Assembly (NCBI GenBank): GCA_016929415.1
Contig: JAFGIW010000157.1
Span: forward strand, 1 to 64,000
Direction: 5' to 3'
Length of the DNA: 64,000 nucleotides
Origin: Chitinispirillaceae bacterium
Lineage (GTDB): Bacteria; Fibrobacterota; Chitinivibrionia; Chitinivibrionales; Chitinispirillaceae
The notes under the pieces were generated by a model that saw nothing but the letters and a program-made list of their open reading frames with translations, made no database searches and was not told the DNA's origin. Shown here one piece after another: positions 17,365 to 26,440 of the stretch. The position numbers were made by a program, and so were the translations under genes. How positions within the stretch are numbered: the first letter of the stretch is position 1; the number at the start of each line of letters is the position of its first letter.

Positions 17365-19434
17365 ATGATCGATTATTCGACCAGCGGAAATATCGTCCTG
17401 TTGCGGCTCAACGATCCGCCGCTCAATGTGCTGACCTTTGAAATGCTCAACGCGCTCTCCGCCGCCGTCGACCGCGCCAACGACGATCCGGAGGTAGGCG
17501 GCATCGTTATTACCGGGACGTCAGATTATTTCTCCGCAGGAGCCGATGTCAACCTTTTCAAAACCGTTTTCTCCGAAGCACATGCGGCCACGATTTCACG
17601 ACGGTTTCAGGAGACCTTCGACCATGTCGAGCAGTCGGAGAAACCAGTTTGCGCGGCCATCGCGGGATCGGTGACGGGGGGCGCCCTCGAGCTTGCCCTT
17701 GCCGGCCACTACCGCGTCTGCGCGGCAACCACCCGCTGCAGCATGCCGGAAGTCAATCTCGGCATTCTTCCAGGCGCCGGCGGCACGCAGCGGCTGCCGC
17801 GCCTGATCGGTCCCGATGCCGCGCTCGATATGCTTCTGTCTGCGCGGCCGGTCGATGCGAAGGAGGCGCTCATCATCGGTCTTGTCGACGCGCTCTGCGA
17901 ACCTTCAGAACTCATTGCCGCCGCGCAGAAACTTGTGACGCGCGGGAAAAAGCCGCCGGCCGGCAGCGGGCGGACCGATAAGATCGCCGATGCGGCGGCC
18001 AATGCCGCGGCTTTCGAAAAAGCCCGGCGAAAAGCCGCTGAAACGCGTCCGGAGATCATCGCCCCGTATAAAATCATCGAGGCGGTCACCACCGGCATTA
18101 CCGGATCGTATGCGGAAGGCCTTGTAAAAGAGCAGACAGGGTTCGCGCAGTGCATGGCTACCCCCGCGGCGCGCAATAAAATCCATCTTTTCTTCGCCAC
18201 CCGCGCGACCGGAAAGGTTTACGGCCTCCCTTCAGCCGAACCCGCGGCAATCGCCACGACGGCAGTCATCGGCATGGGCTCCATGGGAACCGGCATCGCA
18301 CAGGTATTCGCGGTTTCAGGGAAAAAGACGCTCGTGCTCGATAGTGACGACAAGACTGCGGAGAAAGGGGTCGCCCGGATCGCGGAGTCCCTCGAACGGA
18401 AGGTACAACGCGGATCCACGACCCGGCAGAAGGCGGATACAGTGCTCGGCCGGATATCGGTTGCAAAGAACTGGGACGAACTCGCGTCGGCGGATCTGAT
18501 CATCGAGGCGGTATTTGAGAATATCGAAATCAAACAGGCGCTGATGGAGAAAATCGGTGCAGTCTGCACTTCGCAAACCATTGTGGCGTCCAACACCTCC
18601 ACCATTGACCTCGATTGCCTCGCCGAAAAACTCCCACGGCCGCAGCGTCTTGTCGGGCTGCACTTTTTCAATCCGGCGCACAGCATGCCGCTGGTTGAAG
18701 TTATACGATGCGATACGACCGATCCCGCGGTTGTCGCCTCGGCGATGCGGTTCATGAAAGACCTCAGGAAAACGCCCGTTCTGGTGAACAACAGCGTCGG
18801 TTTTGTCGTCAACCGTCTCTTCATTCCCTATCTTATCGAAGCGTTTCAGCTTCTCGAAGAGGGGGCGCAGCCCGAAGAGATCGACGCCGCCATGGTTGCA
18901 TTCGGATTTTCGATGGGGCCGCTCACGCTCATCGACATGGCCGGCATCGACATCCTGTTCTTTACCGATCGGATGATGCATGCCGCGTATCCCTCCCATA
19001 TTCCCCTCTCGCGCATCGCGACGAGCATGGTTGACGAGGGGCTTCTCGGACAGAAGGCGGGATGCGGCGTCTATCTTTACGAGAAGGGTGACCGGACGCC
19101 GAAAAAGAGCGGCCGCACCGAAACGATCATCGCCCGCGTCCGCGGTGAACCGGGCGGAGAACTCCGCACCTTTACCCGCGAAGAGATCACCGACCGGCTT
19201 GTTTTCCGTATGGTAGCCGAAGGATTCCACGTTGTCGAGGAGGAGATCGCCCGGCGGGAAACCGACATCGACGTCGCGATGGTGCTCGGCGCCGGGTTTC
19301 CCGACTTCCGCGGCGGGGTGATCAACTACGCGCGCGACCTCGGCCTCCAAGAGGTCGTCGCGCGGCTTTCGGCGCTCGCCGCCGCCTGCGGGGAGCGCTA
19401 TCAACCTTGTTATTATTTACTTTCAAAACAATAG
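17365..19434 (+). CDS. Enoyl-CoA hydratase / 3-hydroxyacyl-CoA dehydrogenase fusion (FadB/FadJ-like)
   Basis: The ATG at 17365 starts a 689-residue bifunctional enzyme of FadJ size. The N-terminal crotonase domain (~1-200) has the oxyanion-hole 'FSAGADVNLF' and both catalytic acids, Glu109 (TGGALEL) and Glu129 (MPEVNLGILPGAGGTQRLPR). The 3-hydroxyacyl-CoA dehydrogenase domain starts near residue 293 with 'TAVIGMGSMGTGIAQVF' and contains 'LVGLHFFNPAHSMPLVEVI' with the catalytic His. Two C-terminal helical domains follow. It hydrates enoyl-CoA and oxidises the 3-hydroxyacyl-CoA. No thiolase is in the operon, which argues against ordinary fatty-acid beta-oxidation. The start lies 20 bases after the dehydrogenase stop. 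Confidence 0.92.
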   Translation: MIDYSTSGNIVLLRLNDPPLNVLTFEMLNALSAAVDRANDDPEVGGIVITGTSDYFSAGADVNLFKTVFSEAHAATISRRFQETFDHVEQSEKPVCAAIAGSVTGGALELALAGHYRVCAATTRCSMPEVNLGILPGAGGTQRLPRLIGPDAALDMLLSARPVDAKEALIIGLVDALCEPSELIAAAQKLVTRGKKPPAGSGRTDKIADAAANAAAFEKARRKAAETRPEIIAPYKIIEAVTTGITGSYAEGLVKEQTGFAQCMATPAARNKIHLFFATRATGKVYGLPSAEPAAIATTAVIGMGSMGTGIAQVFAVSGKKTLVLDSDDKTAEKGVARIAESLERKVQRGSTTRQKADTVLGRISVAKNWDELASADLIIEAVFENIEIKQALMEKIGAVCTSQTIVASNTSTIDLDCLAEKLPRPQRLVGLHFFNPAHSMPLVEVIRCDTTDPAVVASAMRFMKDLRKTPVLVNNSVGFVVNRLFIPYLIEAFQLLEEGAQPEEIDAAMVAFGFSMGPLTLIDMAGIDILFFTDRMMHAAYPSHIPLSRIATSMVDEGLLGQKAGCGVYLYEKGDRTPKKSGRTETIIARVRGEPGGELRTFTREEITDRLVFRMVAEGFHVVEEEIARRETDIDVAMVLGAGFPDFRGGVINYARDLGLQEVVARLSALAAACGERYQPCYYLLSKQ

Positions 19435-19444
19435 GAGTCGTAGA

Positions 19445-20671
19445 ATGGCAGAAACCGTCGAACCGAAAAAATTCGCCGCCACCAAGGTGATGAAGGAGAT
19501 CATGGACAGGTATTTCAACAGGCTCATGGGCCCCGGATCGGAAGGGAAAAAAATCGCCTACTGCACCAGCGTGGGGCCGGCCGAACTGTTGTACGCCCTG
19601 GGGTTCGAAGTGTACTTTCCCGAAAACTACGGCGCCATGCTCGGGTCGTCACGCACGGCCACCGATATGATCCCGCTGGCCAACGCCCGCGGTTATTCGC
19701 CCGACATCTGCTCCTATTTGACAAGCGACATCGGATCGTACCTCAAGGGCGAAGGCCCGTTTCGGAAGATGGGTTTTTCCGGTCCGCCGAAGGCCGATGT
19801 GCTGGTTTACAACACCAACCAGTGCCGCGACGTGAAAGACTGGTTCGAGTTTTACGGCCGGGAATGGAAGGTTCCGTGCGTGGGCATCCATACTCCCCGC
19901 GCCATCGGTGATGCCGACGAGGTGATCATCGGCACGGTTTCCCGTCAGATCGAAGCGCTGGTAAAACCCCTCGAAACGGTCGCCGGGGAGCGACTCGACA
20001 TGGACCGGTTCAGAGAGGTCATCACCCTCTCCCGCACATGCACCGAACTCTGGAACGGGGTGCTTCAGACCGCGGCAAACATCCCCGCCCCGCTTTCTTT
20101 TTTCGACGGCACCATCCATATGGGACCCGCCGTCGTGCTGCGCGGCACGCAGGATGCGGTCGATTATTACAAGGTGCTCCTCCCCGAGCTCAGAAAGCGC
20201 ATCGCCGAAGGCGTGGGAGCTGTTGACGGAGAAAAATATCGCATCTACTGGGAAGGCATGCCGATCTGGGGGAAGCTCAAGAACCTCGCCGTCCAATTCA
20301 TCGAACTCAAGACCGCGGTCGTCGCCTCGACCTACTGCAACAGCTGGATCTTCGAAGACCTCGATCCCGACAAACCTTTCGAAGGCATGGCGCGCGCCTA
20401 CACCAACCTCTTTATATGCCGCGACGACCAGTGGAAGGAGGAGTATATCCGGCGGATGATCCGCACCTTTAAAATCGACGGCATACTCTACCATAACGCG
20501 AAAACCTGTCCCAACAACTCCAACAGCAGCTACAGCATGCCGCAGCGGCTTCAGGAGAAGACAGGCAAGCCGTTCGTCATCATCGACGGCGACCTCAACG
20601 ACCTTCGCTGCTACTCCGAGGAACAGTCGCGCACCAATATCGAAGCGTTCATCGAGCAGCTCTCGCAATAG
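19445..20671 (+). CDS. 2-Hydroxyacyl-CoA dehydratase D-component / double-cubane-type Fe-S protein
   Basis: This 408-residue member of the HgdB/BcrB superfamily has nine cysteines: 40, 89, 127, 145, 199, 298, 325, 355 and 389. Cys89 (DICSYL), Cys127 (NTNQCRD) and Cys355 (KTCPNNS) sit where the family's three cluster ligands lie. 'AYCTSVGPAELL' at 39-50 is the usual N-terminal block. Classical dehydratases and benzoyl-CoA reductases need two different subunits of this fold; here there is only one, with its activase next door. That is the arrangement of YjiM/YjiL and of double-cubane cluster proteins. It would carry out ATP-driven low-potential reduction or dehydration. The substrate is unknown. 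The start has GGAG at normal spacing. Confidence 0.82.
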   Translation: MAETVEPKKFAATKVMKEIMDRYFNRLMGPGSEGKKIAYCTSVGPAELLYALGFEVYFPENYGAMLGSSRTATDMIPLANARGYSPDICSYLTSDIGSYLKGEGPFRKMGFSGPPKADVLVYNTNQCRDVKDWFEFYGREWKVPCVGIHTPRAIGDADEVIIGTVSRQIEALVKPLETVAGERLDMDRFREVITLSRTCTELWNGVLQTAANIPAPLSFFDGTIHMGPAVVLRGTQDAVDYYKVLLPELRKRIAEGVGAVDGEKYRIYWEGMPIWGKLKNLAVQFIELKTAVVASTYCNSWIFEDLDPDKPFEGMARAYTNLFICRDDQWKEEYIRRMIRTFKIDGILYHNAKTCPNNSNSSYSMPQRLQEKTGKPFVIIDGDLNDLRCYSEEQSRTNIEAFIEQLSQ

Positions 20672-20685
20672 GCAGGAAAATCCGC

Positions 20686-21456
20686 ATGGAGTACTTCGGG
20701 GGAATCGATATCGGCTCATCCACCGCGAAACTGGTGATTGTCGATACCGCGGGCCGTATCGTTGCGAAGGCGCTACGACGCTCGGGTATCGATTACGGAA
20801 AAACCGCGGAGGAGCTGCGTGCGGCCGTCTGCGCAAGCGCGGGGATCGACCGCTCCGCCTTCGGGCGGATCATCTCCACCGGCTACGGCCGCGACAATGT
20901 GCCGTGGGCGGACGGCAAAATGACCGAAATCGCCTGTCACGGCAAAGGGGCCTTCTTCCTTTTCCGCAGGCGCATGACGGTGATCGACATCGGCGCGCAG
21001 GACAGCAAGGTGATTCACCTTGACGACACCGGCAGACGGACCGGTTTCAAGATGAACCGCAAATGCGCCGCCGGCACCGGCGCCTTCATCGAAGAGGTCG
21101 CGCACAAGCTTGCGCTTGATAGAGCGGAACTCAACGGCCTCGCCGAACGCTCCACCAGAAAGGTCGAACTCGGCAGCTTCTGCACGGTCTTCGCCGCAAC
21201 CGAGGTCATCGAAAAGATCCGCGCCGGGGTGGCGGTTGAAGACATCGTCCGCGGCGCCTTCAGCTCGGTGGCGAAGCGGATCGTCGAAATGGACGCTGTT
21301 GACGGAATGCTGGTCACGACCGGCGGCGTGGTGGCGCACAATCCGTTCCTCGCGAAAATGCTTGGCGAGGCGTTTTCGACGGAAGCGTTCATCGCGCCGG
21401 ATGCGCAGTACATGGGAGCCTTCGGAGCGGCGCTGCTGGCGGGGGAGACGGGGTGA
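20686..21456 (+). CDS. Acyl-CoA dehydratase activase (HgdC/BcrD-like ATPase)
   Basis: This 256-residue ASKHA-fold ATPase supplies ATP-gated low-potential electrons to the neighbouring dehydratase-type protein. The phosphate-binding loop is 'GGIDIGSSTAKLVIVD' at residues 5-20. 'VIDIGAQDSKVI' and 'VTTGGVVAHNPFL' are further ATPase motifs. The cluster ligands, one [4Fe-4S] shared across the homodimer, are Cys127 in RKCAAGTGAF and Cys166 in GSFCTVFA. It starts 14 bases after the dehydratase stop and is the last gene of the operon. Family assignment is secure. Confidence 0.95.
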   Translation: MEYFGGIDIGSSTAKLVIVDTAGRIVAKALRRSGIDYGKTAEELRAAVCASAGIDRSAFGRIISTGYGRDNVPWADGKMTEIACHGKGAFFLFRRRMTVIDIGAQDSKVIHLDDTGRRTGFKMNRKCAAGTGAFIEEVAHKLALDRAELNGLAERSTRKVELGSFCTVFAATEVIEKIRAGVAVEDIVRGAFSSVAKRIVEMDAVDGMLVTTGGVVAHNPFLAKMLGEAFSTEAFIAPDAQYMGAFGAALLAGETG

Positions 21457-21851
21457 CCTTCGTTGCGGCGCATGTCGTGTGAGTGATGATCGTTTCTTCG
21501 CAGTGAAAGAGAGAAATAAGGACCTTCGTTTTTCATAGTGTTCTCCTCCGCCCAAAGTTTCAAAAAATCGTACACCAAGAGAGCGCCATCCGATTTTATT
21601 CTGAACGGTAGTCCTCTGCATGCATCAATCCGTTTCTGATACCGAACAGGACATATTCCGGTGCGACATCGATCAAACAGTTTCCCATGCACTTTCGCAA
21701 CGAAGTATGTTGATTTTCTAACCAATCGATACATGTCATTATTTTGGATATCCGGTTCCATACAATACATTCAAACGTTCTTAAATTGGTATAATAGAAT
21801 TATGGATGATGACCGTACCTCTGCTGGCGGCACCTCACAGGAGATTTCCCT
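21457..21851. other. Intergenic region after the dehydratase operon
   Basis: These 395 bases change from GC-rich to AT-rich at about 21660. No gene is supported; a 64-codon frame from 21661 overlaps the next gene's start and reads like noise. An extended -10 promoter at 21787-21795 is listed separately. Confidence 0.5.
21787..21795 (+). promoter_or_regulatory. Extended -10 promoter for the lectin-like orphan
   Basis: TGGTATAAT is an ideal extended -10 box, and no good -35 is needed. It lies 56 bases before the ATG at 21852, which has an AGGAGA ribosome site. Confidence 0.5.
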
Positions 21852-22448
21852 ATGATTAAAAGAAGCAACCCGATCGGAAGAACTCAATGGGATTTAATCA
21901 ACCAAATCTGGGAATCAGCCCCCTGGAAAATATTAAACCGCGTCGCCACGCTGTTGATAATCATTTGCATACTATTCTTTTTATATATTCAGGTATTTCC
22001 GGTTCCGGAATTAATCGATAAATGTCTCTACAGATGTATGTCAAAAATTTCAGTAACGAAGGAATATGCATTAACTGTCCCTGCAAATGCATTATGGATT
22101 AATTCCGGGATTACGGTGCATGAAAATGACTCGATTGAAATACTGGTTTCCGGATCAGTCAATGTGGCAATACATCGTTGTGTCGAAAATGCAATCGCCG
22201 ATGTGTTGCCGCAGAATCCCTGGGTCAATTATACTGCGGTATATGGAGATCAACCTCCTTCGTTGCTGCCGGACAAGATTCGGAAATATTTTTGCGCAAT
22301 CAGGCGAGACGTTCCGTTTGGCATACTGCTTATGTATATCTGGGACGGGAAAGGTGCGCCACCTTCCCATTCTAATCCCTTTGTCGATTCGAATTTTGTG
22401 AAGGATATAATGCCGAAATTTATTGACTTTTATCTTGATACCTCGTAG
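21852..22448 (+). CDS. Membrane-anchored protein with PA-IL-like lectin fold segment, unknown
   Basis: This 198-residue protein has a single transmembrane anchor at ~30-52 ('NRVATLLIIICILFFLYIQV'). The extracellular part includes 'TVPANALWINSGITVHENDSI' at ~75-95 followed by 'EILVSGSVNV'. This resembles the N-terminal strands of PA-IL/LecA-like calcium-dependent galactose-binding folds ('W.dTGi.v..Gd.i.i.asG'). Four cysteines could pair outside the cell. Codon use is AT-rich compared with the preceding operon, hinting at acquisition. The lectin call is tentative. Confidence 0.55.
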   Translation: MIKRSNPIGRTQWDLINQIWESAPWKILNRVATLLIIICILFFLYIQVFPVPELIDKCLYRCMSKISVTKEYALTVPANALWINSGITVHENDSIEILVSGSVNVAIHRCVENAIADVLPQNPWVNYTAVYGDQPPSLLPDKIRKYFCAIRRDVPFGILLMYIWDGKGAPPSHSNPFVDSNFVKDIMPKFIDFYLDTS

Positions 22449-22603
22449 CTTGCTGCGGGGTAGTCCATTTTTTCTCATGCTGCTACACACATTTTTTATT
22501 CAACAGCCTCACCCCTCACTTCGGGAATATCGTTCATCAATTCAATCAGCACAATCACCTTTTCCTGTAAAGGACGAAACGTTTTATCCTCCAACCACCC
22601 GCA

Positions 22604-22954
22604 TCAATCAATCAGCGATTCATATGGAATGCCGATTTTATGATGCAAATTTCTGATCATTTTTAATGTCAACGGTTTTTTGCGTAATAGGACCTCCGAA
22701 ACCCTGTTTTTCCCGCCCATGATGGGGGCAAGGTCGATTTTCCTTAATCCCTTCTGTTCCATTCTGAATTTTATCGCATCAACAGGGTCGGGTGGATCGA
22801 TAGGATAATGTTTGTCTTCATATGCTTCAATGAGGGTAATCAATATTTCAAGGTTATCCCCGTCGGGTGTATTCGGTTCGGCATTCCAAAGGCTTTGAAC
22901 TTCCTTCAATGCGGCTTTGTAATCTTTTCCCGTTTTAATGGGTTTAATATTCAT
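22604..22954 (-). CDS. higA: HigA-type antitoxin (Xre-like helix-turn-helix)
   Basis: The ATG at 22954 (GAGGAGG nine bases upstream) gives 116 residues, preferred to an upstream start at 22987. The C-terminal half has the HigA helix-turn-helix, 'GLRKIDLAPIMGGKNRVSEVL', then 'RKKPLTLKMIRNLHHKIGIP'. The N-terminal half ('YKAALKEVQSLWNAEP...LEILITLIEAYEDKHYPI') is the acidic family segment before the DNA-binding part. It neutralises HigB and represses the operon. Its start lies inside the toxin's 3' end (11-base overlap), the usual toxin-first HigBA order. Confidence 0.9.
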   Translation of the reverse strand: MNIKPIKTGKDYKAALKEVQSLWNAEPNTPDGDNLEILITLIEAYEDKHYPIDPPDPVDAIKFRMEQKGLRKIDLAPIMGGKNRVSEVLLRKKPLTLKMIRNLHHKIGIPYESLID

Positions 22955-23258
22955 TTGTCCATACCTCCTCGGCGTTAATTTTATCATATTGTTGGTGCGT
23001 ACCTATAAAACAGATGTACATGCACCGAAATTTAAAATTAACAGAAACGATCAATCGATATTTATTTCCGGCGATATTGAAAACCAGCCGTTTATTTCCA
23101 ATAATACTCACATTCCTGAATTGAGTTTTTACGTCATTTGGGGATTTCCAATCTGCCTTTGATGCTTCCTTATACCATTCTTTTAGTGGTTGTTCGGAGT
23201 CTTTATAGGCATGTTTTACCCAAAAATTCTTTAAGGTGGATTTTGCAATGATTCGCAT
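22944..23258 (-). CDS. higB: HigB-type mRNA interferase toxin
   Basis: This 104-residue RelE/ParE-superfamily toxin cleaves ribosome-bound mRNA. Family features are the N-terminal 'MRIIAKSTLKNFWVKH', central 'ADWKSPNDVKTQF' and 'IGNKRLVFNIAGNKYRLIVSVNF', and the terminal 'CFIGTHQQYDKI' with the conserved His near residue 88. Length is normal and the gene looks intact. It precedes and overlaps higA. A perfect inverted repeat lies 18 bases upstream of the ATG, where the complex should bind. Confidence 0.92.
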   Translation of the reverse strand: MRIIAKSTLKNFWVKHAYKDSEQPLKEWYKEASKADWKSPNDVKTQFRNVSIIGNKRLVFNIAGNKYRLIVSVNFKFRCMYICFIGTHQQYDKINAEEVWTNEY

Positions 23259-23580
23259 ATTTTAATATAACTTAAAGTTCCAAGATTTGGAACTATTTAG
23301 TGGAAGAAATGAAGAAGGCATGGAACTTTCCAGTCGTTGGTAACAGCTAAAACATCATTTCCGCTCGATTTTGCTCAATACACCTCGCAGGTTGAATATT
23401 CAATATAAAAGGTTTTTAATCTCAAGACACAATCCACTGTGGGGAAAGGATGAATACGCGGGCGGCGGTACTCTATGTAAGGGATAACGCCATGATATTC
23501 AAGGGGATCAAAGCCTTACCCCGGCGTGTGTTGTTCCCGATTCCACGTAAATTGCCCGGTACCGGACGTGGGGGAGTACC
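23259..23580. other. Intergenic region higB / UPF0182
   Basis: Apart from the higBA operator at 23276-23294, this 322-base AT-rich stretch shows no gene. It lies between the higBA promoter and the 3' end of the leftward UPF0182 gene. Confidence 0.5.
23276..23294. promoter_or_regulatory. higBA operator (inverted repeat)
   Basis: AGTTCCAAGATTTGGAACT is two perfect 8-base arms around GAT, 18 bases before the higB start. This position is typical of HigA/HigBA autorepression. The role is inferred from position. Confidence 0.7.
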
Positions 23581-26316
23581 TCACTTCACCTTGTTCCTCA
23601 TCTCTCCTATCAGTCGTTCCACCTTTTTCATCGCTTCGCCGTAAGCGGCCCAGTCACCCTTTTTAAGCCGATCCTGACCCGCCGCGAACTGCCGGTCGGC
23701 CTCCTCAATCAGCCCTTTAAGGTTTCTGGCGAAGGGCGTCGTCTCCCCGGCAACCGTAGGTGCCGATGCAGACGACGCACCTGTTTCTTCCTCGGCAGCG
23801 CCGAAGATCCGGCCGAGGGAAGCGGCGAGGGTCGGTTCCATGGCGATGCTGTTTTCGAAGGCGACGATCACCCGCTTGAGTTCGGGAACGCCGCCGCCGC
23901 TCTCGGAGGTAAGGTAGAGCGGCTGGACGTACAGCAGTGATTGATCGACGGGAATGACGAGCAGGCTGCCCCGTATCACCCGCGAGCCGCCCTGGTTCCA
24001 GAGGGTGAGCTGCTTCGAGATTTCCGGGTCCTGGTTGATGCGCGACTCTATCTGCGACGGGCCGTAGACCAGTTTCTGTTTCGGAAAGTCGAACACCAGG
24101 AGCGTGCCGTAGTTCGGTTCGTCGCAGCGTGCGGCGAGCCAGGCGATCATGTTTTCTTTTTTCGAGGGGCAGAACGGCACCATGAGGATGAACTCCTCCC
24201 TGACACCGACTTCGGCGAGTTTCATGATTGTATAGTACGGTTTCATGGGGCCGGAGTTGTCTTCATCAAAACTTGCGGGTATGCGCCACACGTCTTCTTT
24301 GTTGTAAAACACCTGCGGATCGGTCATGTGGTAGACCGCATAGATCCGTGCCTGGACGGTGAACAGGGTCTGCGGATAGCGTATATGGCTGCGAAGATCG
24401 GAAGGCATGTCGGAAAGCGGTTTGAATACTCCGGGAAAGATCCGTGCATAGGTTTGAATGATCGGATCTTCCGGATCGGCAATATACAGATGCAGCGACC
24501 CGTCGTATGCATCGATGACCGCCTTGACGGAGTTGCGGATATAATTCCCCAGTCCCGCAACCGCGGTGGAGTAGGGATAGGCGCTGCTGACCGTATACCC
24601 GTCGAGAATCCAGACCAGTCTTCCGTCGCCGGCGATCACCATGTACGGGTCATTGTCGGCGTGGAGGAACGGGACCGCTTTGCGGAACCTTTCGAGCACC
24701 TGACGGTGATACATGATTCTGCTCTGCGGGCTGATATCCGACCGCAGCAGGATCTTGAGTTCCCCGAACCGCAGTGCGAAGAGCGCCTTCCTGATGATCC
24801 CGCCCATGGGAACACCTCCCGTTCCTTCGTACACCGTATACACATTTTCATTTCCCGAGGGGTAGTCGAACTCCTTTGCTCCGGTATTGACTATTGCGTA
24901 TCCGGCGTCCGATTCGCCGTAATAAATCTGCGGCCTCGTTACGGAGAGCGGAATGGTCGACGACGGCGGGATGTTCTTGATGAAGAAGTCGGGCAGCCCT
25001 TCGGCCGTCACTTCGTTGACCGGGCCCATGCAGAGACCGTACCCGTGCGTGTAGGTAAGACGCTCGTTGATCCATATGCGGCTCGGCAGGCTCGACGGCA
25101 CCAGTTCGCGCGGGGAAAGCATGACCTGGCGGTAGGTGCCGTTGATGGTGTACCGGTCGTTGTCCACGTCGAGGAATTCGTAATAGGTCCTGATCTCCTG
25201 GAGCTGGCTGTAGGTGGCGAGCAGCGGCGCGTGCTCCCAGAGCCGGATGTTGTCGATCGTCTGCTTGTTGGAATCGAGTGATGCGGCGCTCATGTCGTCG
25301 ACCGGCACGAAATGCTTTGTTTCAATTTTGTCAAGTCCATAGGCGGCGCGGGTGTTGTCGATGCTCCAGCGGATGTACGGGGCTTCTTTGTTCAGTTCGT
25401 CGGGGGCAACCACGAATTTCTGGAGCGACACGGTAATGATAAAACCGAGACCGGCGCCGGCGATAAGCAGGAGCGCCGCCCCGACAAGCAACCGGAAAGA
25501 TTTGCCGAATATTGCGGCCCACACCATGATCGCCGCGGCGATACTCACCCACCGCAGCACGCCAAGCAACGGGATTGCCGCCTTGATACGGGCATATCCC
25601 GCGCCGTTCATCAGTTCGTCCGTGGAGGTCACCATCTGGTAGATCGTGAATTGGAACAGGACGTACAGGGACCCGGCGAGCAGTCCCAGCAGTACCAGGA
25701 GCTGCGTCCGTGCCGGCCGGGAAATATGGACGCGCCGTCCGTCGAACAGCAGGTTTCGGTGCAGCAGAAAATAGATGCCGCATCCTCCAAATGCCGCAGC
25801 AAGCGACGCAACAACTGCAAAATAGACAAAACGCAGGAAGGGAAGCTGAAAAACGTAGAATCCGATATCCCTGCCGAAGAGCTGGTCTTTTACGCCAAAC
25901 GGGACCGCATTCGTTGCCTTAAGGACGACCTCCCAGTAGCGTGAGGCCCACGACCCGATGAAGAGCGCGGCGGTTGCCGCAAACAGCAGCAGCAGGGTTT
26001 TCAGGTCGGGAAGTTTACCGAGGATTAATTCGGTCTGGGGATCGAGCGATCCGGCGAACTGTTTTGAACGTTTGCCGAAGTGTGCGGCAATGATGAAATT
26101 GACCGCTATCACGATCAGCGCTCCGATCCCGGTCGCGAAGCCGCAACCGAGTTTCGTAAAGAGTGCCTTCAGGAAAACCGGCACCAGGTTGATCTCCCTG
26201 AACCAGAGGTAATCGGTGAAAAGGGTCACCAGTTTTCCGGAAAAGATCAGCGCCAGAAAAACGGCAATGAGTATGATAAATCCCGGGCCTTTCCTGTTCA
26301 TCGAAGAAATTCGCAT
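23581..26316 (-). CDS. UPF0182 family membrane protein
   Basis: The ATG at 26316, with AAAGGAG upstream, gives 911 residues; an in-frame start 31 codons further up was rejected. Seven transmembrane helices occupy residues ~15-320, for example 'FIILIAVFLALIFSGKL' and 'LLVGAALLLIAGAGLGFI'. A large extracytoplasmic domain follows with family motifs 'APYIRWSIDNTRAAYGLD' and 'WINERLTYTHGYGL', and later 'RLVWILDGYTVSSAYPYS'. The C-terminal ~100 residues form a low-complexity then helical tail ('RQFAAGQDRLKKGDWAAYGEAMKK'). UPF0182 proteins are widespread but have no settled function. The gene stands alone or leads nothing obvious. Confidence 0.93.
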   Translation of the reverse strand: MRISSMNRKGPGFIILIAVFLALIFSGKLVTLFTDYLWFREINLVPVFLKALFTKLGCGFATGIGALIVIAVNFIIAAHFGKRSKQFAGSLDPQTELILGKLPDLKTLLLLFAATAALFIGSWASRYWEVVLKATNAVPFGVKDQLFGRDIGFYVFQLPFLRFVYFAVVASLAAAFGGCGIYFLLHRNLLFDGRRVHISRPARTQLLVLLGLLAGSLYVLFQFTIYQMVTSTDELMNGAGYARIKAAIPLLGVLRWVSIAAAIMVWAAIFGKSFRLLVGAALLLIAGAGLGFIITVSLQKFVVAPDELNKEAPYIRWSIDNTRAAYGLDKIETKHFVPVDDMSAASLDSNKQTIDNIRLWEHAPLLATYSQLQEIRTYYEFLDVDNDRYTINGTYRQVMLSPRELVPSSLPSRIWINERLTYTHGYGLCMGPVNEVTAEGLPDFFIKNIPPSSTIPLSVTRPQIYYGESDAGYAIVNTGAKEFDYPSGNENVYTVYEGTGGVPMGGIIRKALFALRFGELKILLRSDISPQSRIMYHRQVLERFRKAVPFLHADNDPYMVIAGDGRLVWILDGYTVSSAYPYSTAVAGLGNYIRNSVKAVIDAYDGSLHLYIADPEDPIIQTYARIFPGVFKPLSDMPSDLRSHIRYPQTLFTVQARIYAVYHMTDPQVFYNKEDVWRIPASFDEDNSGPMKPYYTIMKLAEVGVREEFILMVPFCPSKKENMIAWLAARCDEPNYGTLLVFDFPKQKLVYGPSQIESRINQDPEISKQLTLWNQGGSRVIRGSLLVIPVDQSLLYVQPLYLTSESGGGVPELKRVIVAFENSIAMEPTLAASLGRIFGAAEEETGASSASAPTVAGETTPFARNLKGLIEEADRQFAAGQDRLKKGDWAAYGEAMKKVERLIGEMRNKVK

Positions 26317-26440
26317 ATCTGCTCCTTTGCATGGATAACGGGGAATCGATACCTGAAATATATATTGAAACCCCTGCACGGAGCGGGCAGGGGCACGCCG
26401 GAGAGGCAAATTGACGGAATCGGAATTGCCGGGCGGTCTC

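Noticed and set aside
18316-20836. Leftward open frames of 362 and 395 codons
   Set aside because: They lie opposite the FadJ-like and dehydratase-type genes and show no domains.
16377-21456. Benzoyl-CoA reductase operon
   Set aside because: Only one BcrB/HgdB-type subunit and one activase; BcrA/BcrC partners, ferredoxin, ring hydrolase and CoA ligase are absent.
21661-21855. 64-codon frame before the lectin-like gene
   Set aside because: Overlaps the next start, has no ribosome site and contains the promoter of that gene.
23941-25281. 446-codon rightward open frame
   Set aside because: Mirror of the UPF0182 gene; GC-rich third positions open the complementary frame. No recognisable protein.
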